In this document: positions 28,385 through 40,017 of the stretch, in pieces
How positions within the stretch are numbered: position 1 is the stretch's first letter
Layout of the letters: each line of letters starts with the position of its first letter
Source: Prochlorococcus sp. AG-449-J16
GTDB taxonomy: Bacteria > Cyanobacteriota > Cyanobacteriia > PCC-6307 > Cyanobiaceae
Direction of reading: 5' to 3'
Length of the DNA: 53,520 bases
NCBI GenBank assembly: GCA_003209565.1
Contig: QCQK01000007.1
Span: 1-53,520 of the forward strand
Notes under the pieces: model-generated
Told to the model about the DNA's origin: nothing
Database searches by the model: none
What the model saw: the letters and a program-made list of their open reading frames with translations, nothing else
Position numbers and translations under genes: made by a program

Positions 28385-28432
28385 GAATTCAAAACCTCTT
28401 TTTAAAGATTATACGTTATTACTATTAAGCTT

Positions 28433-29254
28433 CTAAACAGCAGACGGATAGATATCTGTTACTTCAAGATTTTCTATAGGTAATTGAGCTAAGCCCCCAT
28501 CAGGAATTATTCTTTTAATTTGAATTGGCCCAAATAATGAATTAATTTGTTTAATTTCAATTTTGTTTTCAGATGTTAAAAATAACAAAGCCCAAAAGAC
28601 CCCAAGACGATCTTTATCTAAATCCTTTTTTACAACTGTTTGCCATTCCTTAACTAGATATTCAAAATCTATCCATTGTAATGCTTTTTCCCAACCATCA
28701 ATAAATTTTCCTAATTCTTTAGTCGTTTCTGGGAGTTTCTCGCGATGTGCTAAAGATTTTACTTGAGAAATTAAGGCCTTATCAGAATATTTTTTATTTC
28801 TTTTTCTTTTCATCAGCAGAAGATCTTGGGTTTCTATAACTTCAGCAATAGACTCTAATTGACTTACGAGTTCTCCCAATGTTGTTGTACGTTTCAGAAT
28901 TGGTTGTGCTATTGATCTTCTCCTGAGATATTTTTCCGGATATTTTGGAATATCAAATTCTTGATCAATCCAATCTTGGTCATCCACATCATGGAAATCT
29001 TCCAAATCTGAGGAAGTTTCATGAAAAATATCAGATTCCAAAACTTGAGCCTTTAAATTAACTAACACAGAAGCGGCAAAAAATGCCTCGCTTGTCTCTG
29101 ATAAATCCTTATGATATGAATTCTTACTATTTAAAGTTTTCTCAAACGCACCTGAGTATTGGTCTAAAAAACTATCAATTACACTTATTACATCAATATC
29201 CCATGGATCAAGATCTCCTTTGCCAGCAGCATCTTGAAGAAATTTAATCAACAA
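28433..29254 (-). CDS. scpA: Segregation and condensation protein ScpA
   Basis: 273 residues from a TTG at 29254. ScpA is the kleisin that links SMC heads in chromosome condensation. The N-terminal FLQDAAGKGDLDPWDIDVISVIDSFLDQ block, the central acidic linker, and the C-terminal winged-helix (FWALLFLTSENKIEIKQ) are recognisable. The start is uncertain: the same frame stays open upstream to about 29326 and reads QLGPRLLI before the conserved block, which resembles the conserved ScpA N-terminus, yet it has no ATG, GTG or TTG. An ATT at 29281 is one option. scpB and smc are not in this window. Confidence 0.87.
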   Translation of the reverse strand: MLIKFLQDAAGKGDLDPWDIDVISVIDSFLDQYSGAFEKTLNSKNSYHKDLSETSEAFFAASVLVNLKAQVLESDIFHETSSDLEDFHDVDDQDWIDQEFDIPKYPEKYLRRRSIAQPILKRTTTLGELVSQLESIAEVIETQDLLLMKRKRNKKYSDKALISQVKSLAHREKLPETTKELGKFIDGWEKALQWIDFEYLVKEWQTVVKKDLDKDRLGVFWALLFLTSENKIEIKQINSLFGPIQIKRIIPDGGLAQLPIENLEVTDIYPSAV

Positions 29255-29376
29255 TCTAGGACCTAATTGTTGTTTATCAATGGAATTTAAATAAGATATT
29301 TTAGGTTTACGAATAACTATCCTTAAGATATCTTCTTATTTATTTAACAACAAACTATATTGCATTAATTTAAAAA

Positions 29377-31017
29377 TTATATTGTTGGAGCTTTTAAGAT
29401 GGCATTTTTTTTAGTTCCTGAAAAAATATTGGTTTTTACAGAACTTTTAACTGCAGTTAGATTTCTATCTACTAAGTTATTTATAGAAGCAAGATAGCTT
29501 TCAGTGACCAACCTTGGATATAGACCTATCCCAATTATTGGCAAAAGTAAACAGGCAATAATATAAACTTCCCTTGGCTCTGCATCGATAAGCTTTCTTT
29601 CCTCTGTTAATTTGGGATTTTCCTTACCAAAGAAAATTTCTCTCAACATTGAAAGTAAATAAATAGGAGTAAGTATTACGCCTATCGCAGCTAAAGAGGC
29701 CATTACTACCCTAAACGGCAGTGTATAAACTTCATCGGTAACAAATCCTGTGAATACCATTAATTCGGACACAAATCCACTCATGCCTGGCAAAGCGAGT
29801 GAAGCGAGGGAGCAGGCAGTCCATAGGGCAAACATAATTCTCATTTTTTGTCCTACACCACTCATTTCATCAAGTTTGAGAGTCTTTGTTCTGTCATAAG
29901 TAGCTCCAACAAGAAAAAATAAACTGGCCCCAATTAATCCATGACTAACCATTTGAAGCATTGCTCCGCTTGTTCCTAGGCTACTAAAACTCCCTATTCC
30001 AATAAGAACGAAACCCATATGACTTATAGAGCTATATGCAATTTTTCTTTTAAGATTTCTTTGAGCAAAAGAAGTTAATGCAGCATAAATTATATTTACA
30101 ACTCCTAGAACAATTAGTAACGGAGCAAATTGAGCATGCGCAACGGGTAATAATTGTGCATTAAATCTTAAAAGAGCATATCCCCCCATCTTTAATAAAA
30201 TTCCAGCTAGAAGCATATGAACAGGTGCTGTAGCCTCTCCATGAGCGTCTGGCAGCCAAGTATGAAGGGGTACTATTGGGAGTTTTACTCCAAATGCAAT
30301 TAAAAGACCTACATAACAAAGTATTTGGAATTTTTGACTAAAATCTTGTGATGCCAAATGAGAAAACTCAAAATTAGGAATTTCTGAGCCGTAGAAACCC
30401 ATTGCTAATGCTGCCAAGAGGATAAATATAGAACTACCAGCGGTATATATAATGAATTTTGTTGCTGCATATTGTCTATTTTTGCCACCCCATATAGCCA
30501 ATAATAAATATACCGGAATTAACTCAAGTTCCCAAGTCAGAAAGAATAAAAGCATATCTTGAACAGCAAAAACGGCAATTTGCCCACCATCCATTACCAG
30601 TATTAAAAAGAAAAATAACTTTGGTTTGAACTTGACTGGCCATGCAGCTAAAACAGCTAACGCAGTTATAAAACTAGTTAATAGTATTAATGGCATCGAA
30701 ATACCATCAGCACCAACAGACCAAGTAAGACCTAAATCAGGGAGCCAATTAATATTTTCTTTAAGTTGAACATATTCATTATTAATATCAAATCCATTTA
30801 TATATGAACCTACAGTTATTAGAAAAGTTATTAACGCAATAGACAAAGCAAACCATCTAACCTCTTTGCCTTCCCCTTTATCTGGGAAAAAAGGTATTAC
30901 AAACGCACTACCAATTGGGAACAAAATAGAGGCAGATAGCCAAGGAAAGGTAGAAAATCCGGCTCCTAAAGTTCCTAACGTTTGCGTTGCAAAATGTGTA
31001 AAAAAATAAGTACTCAA
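29377..31017 (-). CDS. ndhD: NDH-1 subunit D (NuoM/ND4 homologue), D1-type
   Basis: 546 residues, about 14 hydrophobic helices. Proton-pumping antiporter-like subunit. [18 protein letters not shown], the conserved glutamate in [13 protein letters not shown], the lysine in [20 protein letters not shown], and [16 protein letters not shown] are the family landmarks. The TTG at 31017 gives a start before the first helix; no ATG occurs earlier in frame. It follows ndhF by 85 bp, the typical ndhF-ndhD pair of the respiratory/cyclic (D1/F1) NDH-1 form; this assignment to D1 is inference. Confidence 0.96.
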   Translation of the reverse strand: MSTYFFTHFATQTLGTLGAGFSTFPWLSASILFPIGSAFVIPFFPDKGEGKEVRWFALSIALITFLITVGSYINGFDINNEYVQLKENINWLPDLGLTWSVGADGISMPLILLTSFITALAVLAAWPVKFKPKLFFFLILVMDGGQIAVFAVQDMLLFFLTWELELIPVYLLLAIWGGKNRQYAATKFIIYTAGSSIFILLAALAMGFYGSEIPNFEFSHLASQDFSQKFQILCYVGLLIAFGVKLPIVPLHTWLPDAHGEATAPVHMLLAGILLKMGGYALLRFNAQLLPVAHAQFAPLLIVLGVVNIIYAALTSFAQRNLKRKIAYSSISHMGFVLIGIGSFSSLGTSGAMLQMVSHGLIGASLFFLVGATYDRTKTLKLDEMSGVGQKMRIMFALWTACSLASLALPGMSGFVSELMVFTGFVTDEVYTLPFRVVMASLAAIGVILTPIYLLSMLREIFFGKENPKLTEERKLIDAEPREVYIIACLLLPIIGIGLYPRLVTESYLASINNLVDRNLTAVKSSVKTNIFSGTKKNAILKAPTI

Positions 31018-31102
31018 TTTAACAAGAAATTTATCTTAAATAAAGTCTAGAAATTATCTGTATTTTTTCACCCCAATGAACAGTGAAGACACACAATTGT
31101 AA

Positions 31103-33124
31103 TTAAGTTACTTGAGGAGATTGAAAACCAAATATAGCGACTAGTAAAATAACTCCTCCAAAAACAATCAGGGCGTAAAATTGGGCTCTACCGGTCTCAA
31201 AATATTTTAATCCTTCGCCACTGCCCAAAGTTACAAGTCCAGTAAGGTTTACGACGCCATCAACTACTTTAGAATCAACTTCTAAAACTTCTTTAGCTAG
31301 TTTTCTACTGCCCTTAACAAAAAGTTTTTCATTAATATCATCTAGATACCATTTATTGGATAAAAATTGGTTAACGCTAGGAAACTTTTCAGCAAATAAG
31401 ACTGATAAATTTATTTTTTTCACATAATATGCCTGATAAGCAATAATGATTCCAGCTGATGCAATAAGGACTGACGCAATTGCTAAAGGCAAAAATTCTT
31501 TTATTTCGAATGCTTTTGCAGCAATCTCTGCCTCTTCAGGATCTAGTAAATTTGCAATCTTACTGTCCCAAGGAAGTCCCATAAAACCAATAATTAAAGA
31601 AGGTACAGCTAGAAATACCAAGGGAAATGTCATTGACCAGGGTGACTCATGAATAGAGCCATGTTCTTCATGCTCTTCTTCATTTTCTTCATTTAGGTTT
31701 GTTTTAGAGGCTATTAGAAGCTCTTTTTGCAATTCTTTGTTGTCTCCTCTGAAATCTCCTTCAAATGTCAAGAAATAAAGCCTAAACATATAAAAAGCAG
31801 TCATACCAGCTGTTAGAAATCCTACGAACCAAAAAGCTGGAAATGATATAAAAGCATTTCCGAGTATCTCGTCTTTACTCCAAAAACCTGCCAATGGGGG
31901 AATTCCACTAATTGCTACACAACCAATTAAAAATGTTGTTGATGTATATGGCATTTTCTTTCTTAAACCTCCCATCAATCTCATATCTTGAGCTAATGCA
32001 GGCTGATGGCCAACCACTTCTTCCATAGCATGAATTACTGAACCAGATCCCAAAAATAGCATTGCTTTAAAGCAAGCATGAGTCACTAAATGAAAAATTC
32101 CTGCTATTGGAGCTCCACAACCCATTGCGAGCATCATATACCCAAGCTGAGAAACCGTGCTATATGCTAAACCTTTTTTTAAATCCATTTGGGTCAAAGC
32201 TATAGAGGCTCCTAAAAAACAAGTTATCGTACCAACTAAAGCAACAATGAACTGAATAGAGGGGAATATTGAATACAAAGGTTGAAGTCTTGCTACAAGA
32301 AATATTCCAGCAGCAACCATTGTTGCAGCATGGATAAGTGCAGAAATAGGTGTTGGGCCTTCCATCGCATCCGGCAACCAAACATGGAGAGGAAACTGAG
32401 CAGATTTTGCCATTGGTCCTAAAAAAACTAAAAAACAAAGAAGTAAAGCAGCCCAAATGGGTATCGAATTGTCTGAAATTGATTGAGAAATTCCAGAAGC
32501 TATCTCATTAAAATCAAAACTATTTGTAGCCCAAAATAGGCCAAGAATTCCTAGTAATAAGCCAAAATCTCCCACTCTATTAACAACGAATGCTTTTTGT
32601 GCAGCATGCGCAGCACCATCCCTGTCATACCAGAAACCAACCAATAAGTAAGAACACATCCCAACTAATTCCCAAAAAACATAAATTTCTAATAAATTCG
32701 GACTAACTATTAATCCCATCATTGAACTACTAAATAATGCTAAATATGTGAAAAATCGGACATAACCTTTGTCATGCGCCATGTAACCATGAGAGTAAAT
32801 CATTACCAGCAAAGTTATTGTAGTTACTAAAGCAAGCATTACGCTCCCTAAAGGATCAAGGACAAATCCCATTGGTATTGTAAAATCCCCGGCATTGGCC
32901 CATACAAATAATTTTTCTACCGATTGATAACCATTAACTTGTTCGATTAGAGCTTTATAACTAATTACCGCAGAAATCCCAACGAAAGAGATCAGACCTA
33001 CAGAAACAATTTCTCTAGAATTATTAATTTTCTTATTAATGCTTATTAGACCTAAGCCAGAAAGCACTGCTCCAATAAGTGGGAAAACAGGAATTAACCA
33101 GGCAATTTCTGAAGCTTGAGGCAT
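31103..33124 (-). CDS. ndhF: NDH-1 subunit F (NuoL/ND5 homologue)
   Basis: 673 residues. Largest membrane subunit, an antiporter-like proton channel with a C-terminal lateral helix. GFVLDPLGSVML, WELVGMCSYLLVGFW, AQFPLHVWLPDAMEGPTPISALIHAATMVAAG (motif at about 242-273) and LKKGLAYSTVSQLGYM are clear. At about residues 477-493 there is an acidic and histidine-rich loop (ENEEEHEEHGS) before the next helix. The C-terminal ~100 residues hold the lateral arm and end helix. Upstream of ndhD on the same strand. Confidence 0.97.
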   Translation of the reverse strand: MPQASEIAWLIPVFPLIGAVLSGLGLISINKKINNSREIVSVGLISFVGISAVISYKALIEQVNGYQSVEKLFVWANAGDFTIPMGFVLDPLGSVMLALVTTITLLVMIYSHGYMAHDKGYVRFFTYLALFSSSMMGLIVSPNLLEIYVFWELVGMCSYLLVGFWYDRDGAAHAAQKAFVVNRVGDFGLLLGILGLFWATNSFDFNEIASGISQSISDNSIPIWAALLLCFLVFLGPMAKSAQFPLHVWLPDAMEGPTPISALIHAATMVAAGIFLVARLQPLYSIFPSIQFIVALVGTITCFLGASIALTQMDLKKGLAYSTVSQLGYMMLAMGCGAPIAGIFHLVTHACFKAMLFLGSGSVIHAMEEVVGHQPALAQDMRLMGGLRKKMPYTSTTFLIGCVAISGIPPLAGFWSKDEILGNAFISFPAFWFVGFLTAGMTAFYMFRLYFLTFEGDFRGDNKELQKELLIASKTNLNEENEEEHEEHGSIHESPWSMTFPLVFLAVPSLIIGFMGLPWDSKIANLLDPEEAEIAAKAFEIKEFLPLAIASVLIASAGIIIAYQAYYVKKINLSVLFAEKFPSVNQFLSNKWYLDDINEKLFVKGSRKLAKEVLEVDSKVVDGVVNLTGLVTLGSGEGLKYFETGRAQFYALIVFGGVILLVAIFGFQSPQVT

Positions 33125-33157
33125 GTTTTAAAAAACTTATATTTTGATTTTAAACTG

Positions 33158-33886
33158 TCAATTGAAAAATTCAGACAAAAATGATGAATTAAATGTTTTA
33201 ACAGCAATATTTATATACTGATGAGACCACCAAAGTAGACCTATAGCAATCAATATACCAAGTTGAGATAACCTAAAGAATTCTCTAAACTTAAATTCTT
33301 GCCTCCCTTCAATTATTGCAATAAAAGGGATTATGGAAGTATTTTTTTTAAAACTTTCAAATTCTTCTCCAAATCTATTTGCTAATCTCTTATCCCCATG
33401 CCAAATTGCAAAAAGATGATGCAAAATTAAGCCAATGGAAGTAATCAATGTGAATGATGTACCAATCCATAAAGTATGGGCAAAACACCAAATTATCTGA
33501 CCAAATGCTTGTGGATGCCTTGTGATTCTCATTATTCCAGTTCCATAAATTCGCACTTTAGGTTTTAAAACCGAAGGAATTTCAAGCAAATTGTATGTGG
33601 CGGGATATAAAAATAAAAAACTTATTGCAGTTAAAAACCAAACAATCATAAAGACAACATTGTTTCCTTGAAAATTCCATAATCTGATTCCGTCATATCT
33701 ATGAGCCAAAAAATAACCAATCAAGATGATTGCAGATGGCAAACTTAAAAAAACAAAACATAACCTCCATAATCTTGGTCCCATTATTGATTCGGCTTTA
33801 ATTCTAAAAGCTGCTCCACCACTATGAATTACTGCAAAAATCAAGATCAAGAATAAAATGATGAGAGAAGTTTTATGAGTCTCCAT
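33158..33886 (-). CDS. NnrU-family membrane protein, likely 15-cis-zeta-carotene isomerase (Z-ISO)
   Basis: 242 residues, six hydrophobic segments. The NnrU/Z-ISO family landmarks are present: IHSGGAAFR near residue 20, IYGTGIMRITRHPQAFGQIIWC near 112-133, AHTLWIGTS and the HHLFAIWHGDKRLANRFG block. In plants Z-ISO is a heme-binding enzyme that isomerises 9,15,9'-tri-cis-zeta-carotene between the two desaturases. Its location near pds (crtP) and crtB supports a carotenoid role rather than denitrification, for which NnrU was named. It is head-to-head with rbcR, 83 bp between starts, and lies 33 bp upstream of ndhF in the leftward direction. zds and crtH are not in the window. Confidence 0.85.
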   Translation of the reverse strand: METHKTSLIILFLILIFAVIHSGGAAFRIKAESIMGPRLWRLCFVFLSLPSAIILIGYFLAHRYDGIRLWNFQGNNVVFMIVWFLTAISFLFLYPATYNLLEIPSVLKPKVRIYGTGIMRITRHPQAFGQIIWCFAHTLWIGTSFTLITSIGLILHHLFAIWHGDKRLANRFGEEFESFKKNTSIIPFIAIIEGRQEFKFREFFRLSQLGILIAIGLLWWSHQYINIAVKTFNSSFLSEFFN

Positions 33887-33913
33887 AAATTTAAGTTATT
33901 TAAATAATTTTTG

Positions 33914-33940
33914 TTCTTAACAAGAATGCTTCTAAGCATT
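33914..33940. repeat. Two adjoining palindromes in the Z-ISO/rbcR divergent region
   Basis: The first palindrome is TTCTT-aac-AAGAA (33914-33926). The second is AATGCTT-ct-AAGCATT (33925-33940), and the two share two bases. No T-run follows on the + strand, so a terminator is unlikely. Both lie between the head-to-head starts of the Z-ISO-like gene and the LysR gene rbcR, about 30-56 bp before rbcR. LysR regulators normally bind such partly symmetric sites near their own promoter, so an autoregulatory RbcR operator is the simplest reading. This is an inference. Confidence 0.6.
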
Positions 33941-33969
33941 AGAATTATAATTAATTGTAGGCATAATAA

Positions 33970-34914
33970 ATGCCAGAATTACCATTTACTCTCGACCAAT
34001 TAAGAATATTAAAAGCCATAGCAGCTCAAGGAAGTTTTAAAAAAGCTGCTGATCTCTTGTATGTAACTCAGCCTGCTGTAAGTTTACAAATTCAGAATCT
34101 AGAAAAACAACTGGAAATTACAATTTTCGATAGAGGTGGCAGAAAAGCTCTTTTAACAGAAGCAGGAAGACTATTACTTGAATATTGCGAGCGTATTTTG
34201 AATCAATGCGATGAAGCTTGTAAAGCAATCGAGGATCTAAACAGTTTAAAAGGTGGGACGCTTGTTATTGGAGCCAGCCAAACGACGGGAACCTATTTAA
34301 TGCCAAGAATGATAGGGCTATTCAGACAAAAATATCCTGATGTATCAGTTCAACTGCAAGTACACAGTACAAGAAGAACTGGCTGGAGTGTTGCAAATGG
34401 ACAAATTGACCTAGCCATAATTGGAGGACAATTACCTAGCGATTTAGAAAATTTATTACAAGTGATTCCATATGCAACTGATGAATTAGCCTTAGTTTTA
34501 CCTATTCAACACACTCTTTCTAACAAAAAAGAACTTTTAAAAGAAGATTTATATAAATTAAATTTTGTAACGTTAGACTCACAATCTACAACAAGAAAAG
34601 TTGTTGATAAACTTCTTCAAGATTCTGGACTTGATATTCAAAGGTTAAAAATTGAGATGGAACTCAACTCCTTAGAAGCAATCAAGAATGCTGTTCAATC
34701 AGGTCTTGGAGCTTCGTTTTTACCAGTTGTTTCAATTGAAAGAGAGTTAGCTGCCGGAACAATTCACAAAGCATTTGTAGCTGACTTAGAAGTTGAAAGA
34801 GAGCTTAAATTAATCACTAATCCATCAAGATATACTTCGAGGGCATCAGATGTATTTAAGAAAAATATTCTGCCACAATTCGCTAGTATAAATAGCCCAT
34901 TAAGGCAGTTATAA
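33970..34914 (+). CDS. rbcR: LysR-type transcriptional regulator RbcR (Ycf30)
   Basis: 314 residues. The N-terminal winged HTH is [25 protein letters not shown] with [17 protein letters not shown], the form seen in RbcR/Ycf30 and CcmR/NdhR. The effector domain starts near residue 93 ([19 protein letters not shown]). In cyanobacteria RbcR activates Rubisco genes and binds metabolites of carbon fixation. Prochlorococcus usually has few LysR genes, and RbcR is the best fit, though NdhR cannot be excluded. It is divergent from the Z-ISO gene and converges with the DUF3172 gene (8 bp). Confidence 0.85.
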   Translation: MPELPFTLDQLRILKAIAAQGSFKKAADLLYVTQPAVSLQIQNLEKQLEITIFDRGGRKALLTEAGRLLLEYCERILNQCDEACKAIEDLNSLKGGTLVIGASQTTGTYLMPRMIGLFRQKYPDVSVQLQVHSTRRTGWSVANGQIDLAIIGGQLPSDLENLLQVIPYATDELALVLPIQHTLSNKKELLKEDLYKLNFVTLDSQSTTRKVVDKLLQDSGLDIQRLKIEMELNSLEAIKNAVQSGLGASFLPVVSIERELAAGTIHKAFVADLEVERELKLITNPSRYTSRASDVFKKNILPQFASINSPLRQL

Positions 34915-34922
34915 ATTTATTT

Positions 34923-35546
34923 TTAGAACTGAATTGCTTCTTTATTTATACCTACTCCTCCATCTTCAGCTTGTCCATCACCCTTAATTATAAATTTATT
35001 TTCATTAACATCAGTTTGATAAACGCATTTAACAATTGGTTTATCTCTAATAGATCCAATATAAGCAAAGGTATTCATTCTTTGCTTGCATTCTCTTACA
35101 TCTTCATTACTTATAGCTCCTTGTTTTTGTAGAACCGTCCAATTCTCTCTTCTTATTACACATCCTGGTTGAAGAGCTGGTTGAGTTACAAAACTCGTAG
35201 ATGGATTAAGAGTTGTATACATTTCAACATCAATTACAAAAGCGCTAGCTCCCCATTGTCTACAAAATTCTGGATCTGGAACAGCCATATCCAATTGTTG
35301 TTGGCTAGCTATGTTTCCCTGTCCGCCATCTGTTGTACTGGTAATAGCGCTCCCAATACCAACTCCTAAAATTAGTACTCCTGCAAGAACAGCAATGGTT
35401 CCTGTACTAAAATTAATCTTTTGTTCAGAAGAAGCAGGTAGTCTACTATTTCCTTGTCCATATGAATCCGTCTCTCTTGGATTTGGAGGGTAATATCTTC
35501 TATTTGAGCCTCTTCTTGGCCTTCTATTTGAGGGTGGTCTATTCAC
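34923..35546 (-). CDS. DUF3172 protein, membrane-anchored
   Basis: 207 residues. An Arg/Pro/Asn-rich N-terminal 45 residues ([15 protein letters not shown]) is followed by one transmembrane helix (about 47-70, [17 protein letters not shown]) and a soluble domain with [15 protein letters not shown] and [11 protein letters not shown], which is the DUF3172 pattern of cyanobacteria and plastid lineages. Function unknown. The start is GTG at 35546, overlapping the ndhM stop by 4 bp (GTGA), so it is translationally coupled to ndhM. Confidence 0.85.
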   Translation of the reverse strand: MNRPPSNRRPRRGSNRRYYPPNPRETDSYGQGNSRLPASSEQKINFSTGTIAVLAGVLILGVGIGSAITSTTDGGQGNIASQQQLDMAVPDPEFCRQWGASAFVIDVEMYTTLNPSTSFVTQPALQPGCVIRRENWTVLQKQGAISNEDVRECKQRMNTFAYIGSIRDKPIVKCVYQTDVNENKFIIKGDGQAEDGGVGINKEAIQF

Positions 35547-35890
35547 AGCAATTCATTTGTCTTTGGTAAACCCATTGAATAATTCATTACTCTACAATCT
35601 GGGTTATAACTTAATTTTCCATTTTGGAGCAAAAATTTAATTAAACCTTCAATTTCTGAGCCTATTTTCCGAAGTTCATAATCATCCAAATCCTTTCCTG
35701 CTCTCTCTTTAATTAATTCATTAAATTTTTCATTTATTTTGTTTAAAGACTCTTCATTCCAAATAAATTCGTTATCTGGATCTAAATCAAGAGTCAATTT
35801 ATTTGGATGAAACTGTAATTTCTCATCAACTACTTCTGCTGTAAAAATTCTTACATGTCGAGTTGTCGATTTTAAAAGCATTTTTTCCAT
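35543..35890 (-). CDS. ndhM: NDH-1 subunit M (oxygenic photosynthesis-specific)
   Basis: 115 residues. A small subunit found only in cyanobacterial and plastid NDH-1, part of the ferredoxin-docking area. [13 protein letters not shown] near the N-terminus, [13 protein letters not shown] and the C-terminal [14 protein letters not shown] are the family markers. It is complete. It is divergent from pds by 90 bp and followed by the DUF3172 gene with a 4 bp overlap. Confidence 0.95.
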   Translation of the reverse strand: MEKMLLKSTTRHVRIFTAEVVDEKLQFHPNKLTLDLDPDNEFIWNEESLNKINEKFNELIKERAGKDLDDYELRKIGSEIEGLIKFLLQNGKLSYNPDCRVMNYSMGLPKTNELL

Positions 35891-35938
35891 AATTTTGCGA
35901 AATAATCAACGAAAAAAACTATTATGTTCTAACTTTAA

Positions 35939-37378
<1,440 letters not shown>

Positions 37379-37412
37379 TAACATTAAAAATTTCTAAATT
37401 AGCTAAAACTTT

Positions 37413-38321
37413 TTGAAAAAGTCAATTTCTCAACTAGATCAAGCATATGAGATATGCCGTAAAGAAACCCAACAATGGGCTAAAACCTTTTACTTGGGAA
37501 CTCTTTTACTCCCACTAGAAAAGAGAAAAGCTATTTGGGCTATTTATGTATGGTGTAGAAGAACAGATGAAATAATGGATAGCGTAGAAGCATCCACTAA
37601 ATCTCAAAATGAACTTTCCGATAATTTAGATGAATGGGAAGAAAATACAAAAAATGTATTTAAAGGGAATATTAAATCAGAATTAGATTCAGTTTTATTA
37701 GATACCATCGAAAAATATCCACAAAGTATTCAACCATATTTAGATATGATAGATGGTCAGAGAATGGATCTTAATAAATTTAGATACAAAGATTTTGATG
37801 AATTAAGACTTTATTGTTACAGAGTCGCGGGGACTGTTGGTTTAATGACTCAAAATGTCATGGGTATTGATAGCGCTTATACATCAGCACCATGGAGTGC
37901 TAAGCCAGATCCCTCGGAAGCAGCTATAGCACTAGGAATTGCGAATCAGTTAACAAATATTTTGAGAGATGTTGGAGAAGATAGACACAGGGGAAGAATA
38001 TATCTCCCACAAGAGGATATTAAAAAATTTAATTATTCTGAAGAAGAGCTGTTAAGAGGCGAAATTAACAATCAGTGGAAGGCTCTAATGAACTTTCAAT
38101 TAGCAAGGGCTCGCGAATGGTTCCAGAAGTCTGAAGATGGGATCAAATGGCTTTCTTCTGATGCGAGATGGCCTGTTTGGACATCTCTACGTCTCTATAG
38201 AGGAATATTAGATTCCATTGAAAGGTTAGATTATGATGTTTTTAACAACAGAGCTTTTGTAAAAAAATCAGTGAAAGCTTTTGAGATTCCAATCTCTTTT
38301 TTAATATCTCGAATTAAATAA
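37413..38321 (+). CDS. crtB: Phytoene synthase
   Basis: 302 residues. It joins two geranylgeranyl diphosphates to phytoene, the first carotenoid step. The first aspartate-rich motif is RRTDEIMD, and the second is NQLTNILRDVGEDRHRGRIYLP near residues 178-200. AIYVWCRR at about residue 45 is also diagnostic. The start is TTG at 37413. It is downstream of pds. Its TAA stop abuts the opposing RRM gene's stop with zero gap. Confidence 0.97.
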   Translation: MKKSISQLDQAYEICRKETQQWAKTFYLGTLLLPLEKRKAIWAIYVWCRRTDEIMDSVEASTKSQNELSDNLDEWEENTKNVFKGNIKSELDSVLLDTIEKYPQSIQPYLDMIDGQRMDLNKFRYKDFDELRLYCYRVAGTVGLMTQNVMGIDSAYTSAPWSAKPDPSEAAIALGIANQLTNILRDVGEDRHRGRIYLPQEDIKKFNYSEEELLRGEINNQWKALMNFQLARAREWFQKSEDGIKWLSSDARWPVWTSLRLYRGILDSIERLDYDVFNNRAFVKKSVKAFEIPISFLISRIK

Positions 38322-38741
38322 CTAAGCAGGAGTCTTCTGGTTAGCCAACAAATCTTTTAACTTAGATAGTTCTCCGGCCCATCTTGGATCTGGAGCTTCA
38401 AGATTAGGAGCGTCACTATGGACAATCTTTTTGAAATCTTTCCTCTTCTTATTGTTGTTTAAGTTTCCGCTATTTCTTTTATTTGAAGCAGAATCCTTCT
38501 TTTCTGACAATTCTACTCTTAATTTAGAACCATTAAATTCAAAACCGTTTAATTTCTGAATAACTAAATTAGCATTCTCTTCATTATTTGTTGTGGCGAA
38601 ACCAAAGCCCCTACATTCTTTAGTTTCTTTATCTAAGACTGCCTTAAATTTAATAGAATCAGAAACTGATTTTAAAAGCTTATCAAATTCTTTTGAATTA
38701 AATCCTTGTGGGAGGTTGCCAATGTAGATGCGAATACTCAT
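38322..38741 (-). CDS. RNA-binding protein with one RRM domain
   Basis: 139 residues. An N-terminal RRM (about 1-80) with RNP2 IYIGNL and RNP1 CRGFGFATT, followed by a basic, Asn/Lys-rich linker (SGNLNNNKKRKDFKK) and a short conserved end. Cyanobacterial RRM proteins (Rbp) bind mRNA and some are cold-induced or place transcripts near the thylakoid. Here the C-terminal tail is longer than the glycine-rich Rbp type. It lies 58 bp downstream of the CCA-adding enzyme on the same strand. Confidence 0.92.
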   Translation of the reverse strand: MSIRIYIGNLPQGFNSKEFDKLLKSVSDSIKFKAVLDKETKECRGFGFATTNNEENANLVIQKLNGFEFNGSKLRVELSEKKDSASNKRNSGNLNNNKKRKDFKKIVHSDAPNLEAPDPRWAGELSKLKDLLANQKTPA

Positions 38742-38799
38742 AAATTTTTAAAAATGATTTTGAAGTCTGAACTTCTAAACAAAACTAAGCTATGTGTAT

Positions 38800-40017
38800 T
38801 TAATCACATTTTGGTGCATTTTGTTCAATCCATTTATTAGCTTTATAAATAGCTTCATCAAAATTATTCAATCTTTTAAAAGCAAGCTCCTTTGAAAGAT
38901 ACTGTAAAAGCTCACCTAAGATAGGACCATCCTTGATTTTTAAATTTTTTTTAATCACATTACCATTAAGTAAATTTGATGGATGAAATAATTTATCATC
39001 CTTATCTCGCCATCTATTAAGCCAATTTAAGCGTAAATTTTGAGGTAAATAAAAAATAAAAGAAGGAAGAAACATCTCTAATTCTTTATGTAACTTAAAT
39101 CTATCTAATTCATCTAACTGAGCAGTATTTTTGTTCTTCAAAAAAAAGTGCCATTTTCTCATTAACTTAGTTTTTGCAATTTCAGCTTTATTAAATTTAA
39201 GTTTCTCTAAAGATACAATATCTAAAATTTGACCAATAAAAAATAATGGTAAAAATTTTTCTTTTTCTTCCTGATTAAGTTCTGAATAATTAATTTTCTC
39301 TAAATCCAAAAAAAAAGAATCTTCAGATAATTTATAAGTATCAAATATATTAAATTTTTTCATCAACAATACTGCATCAAGAGCATTTGGACCATGTACT
39401 ATTTTTTGGATTTCATAATTAATCCTCTCTTTAGCAACAAGATGTAATTTCCCTTTATTTTTTTTAATAAAAGTAATTAAACTAAGATCAATTTTAAAAT
39501 TAAATTCTGAAACAAATCGAAAACATCTTAATATTCGCAAAGGATCATTTAGTAAATTGTTTTCAGAATGAGTTCTAAGCAAAGAAATCTCTAGATCTTT
39601 AAGGCCATTCAATGGATCAACCAAACGCTTCTTATCAAATAAAAAAGCAATTGAATTAATCGAAAAATCTCTAGAACACAAATCTTCTTCTATCGTAGAC
39701 AAAGTCTGATTCGCAATATCAATATAAATATTATTAATAATAATTCTCACAACTTCTCTTTTTTCATCTAAAATTATATGTTTTGATCCAATATTATCTG
39801 CAATCTTTTGTCCAATTTCAATTGCATTAAAAGGTACCACAATATCAAAATCTAACTTTTCAGTTTTTCTTCCCAAAATAATATCTCTTATGAAACCACC
39901 AACTAGATATGATCCTTTAGGTAAAAAACCTAATATAAAATTCAAATTATGAAATTTTATACTTGTTTCTAATTCATCAATAATTAGTGTATGATCTGAG
40001 AGAAAGCTACTTTTCAT
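38800..40017 (-). CDS. CCA-adding tRNA nucleotidyltransferase/poly(A) polymerase family
   Basis: 405 residues. Class II nucleotidyltransferase. The head domain holds GSYLVGGFIRDIILGRKTEKLDFDIVV (residues about 36-62) with the GGxxRD and metal DxD; SRDFSINSIAF is the second motif, and DPLRILRCFRFV the helix-turn motif of the B domain. It adds CCA to tRNA 3' ends or A-tails to RNA. Cyanobacteria often have more than one such enzyme, so the exact specificity is open. The start is only 12 bp from the divergent ycf34 start. Confidence 0.92.
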   Translation of the reverse strand: MKSSFLSDHTLIIDELETSIKFHNLNFILGFLPKGSYLVGGFIRDIILGRKTEKLDFDIVVPFNAIEIGQKIADNIGSKHIILDEKREVVRIIINNIYIDIANQTLSTIEEDLCSRDFSINSIAFLFDKKRLVDPLNGLKDLEISLLRTHSENNLLNDPLRILRCFRFVSEFNFKIDLSLITFIKKNKGKLHLVAKERINYEIQKIVHGPNALDAVLLMKKFNIFDTYKLSEDSFFLDLEKINYSELNQEEKEKFLPLFFIGQILDIVSLEKLKFNKAEIAKTKLMRKWHFFLKNKNTAQLDELDRFKLHKELEMFLPSFIFYLPQNLRLNWLNRWRDKDDKLFHPSNLLNGNVIKKNLKIKDGPILGELLQYLSKELAFKRLNNFDEAIYKANKWIEQNAPKCD

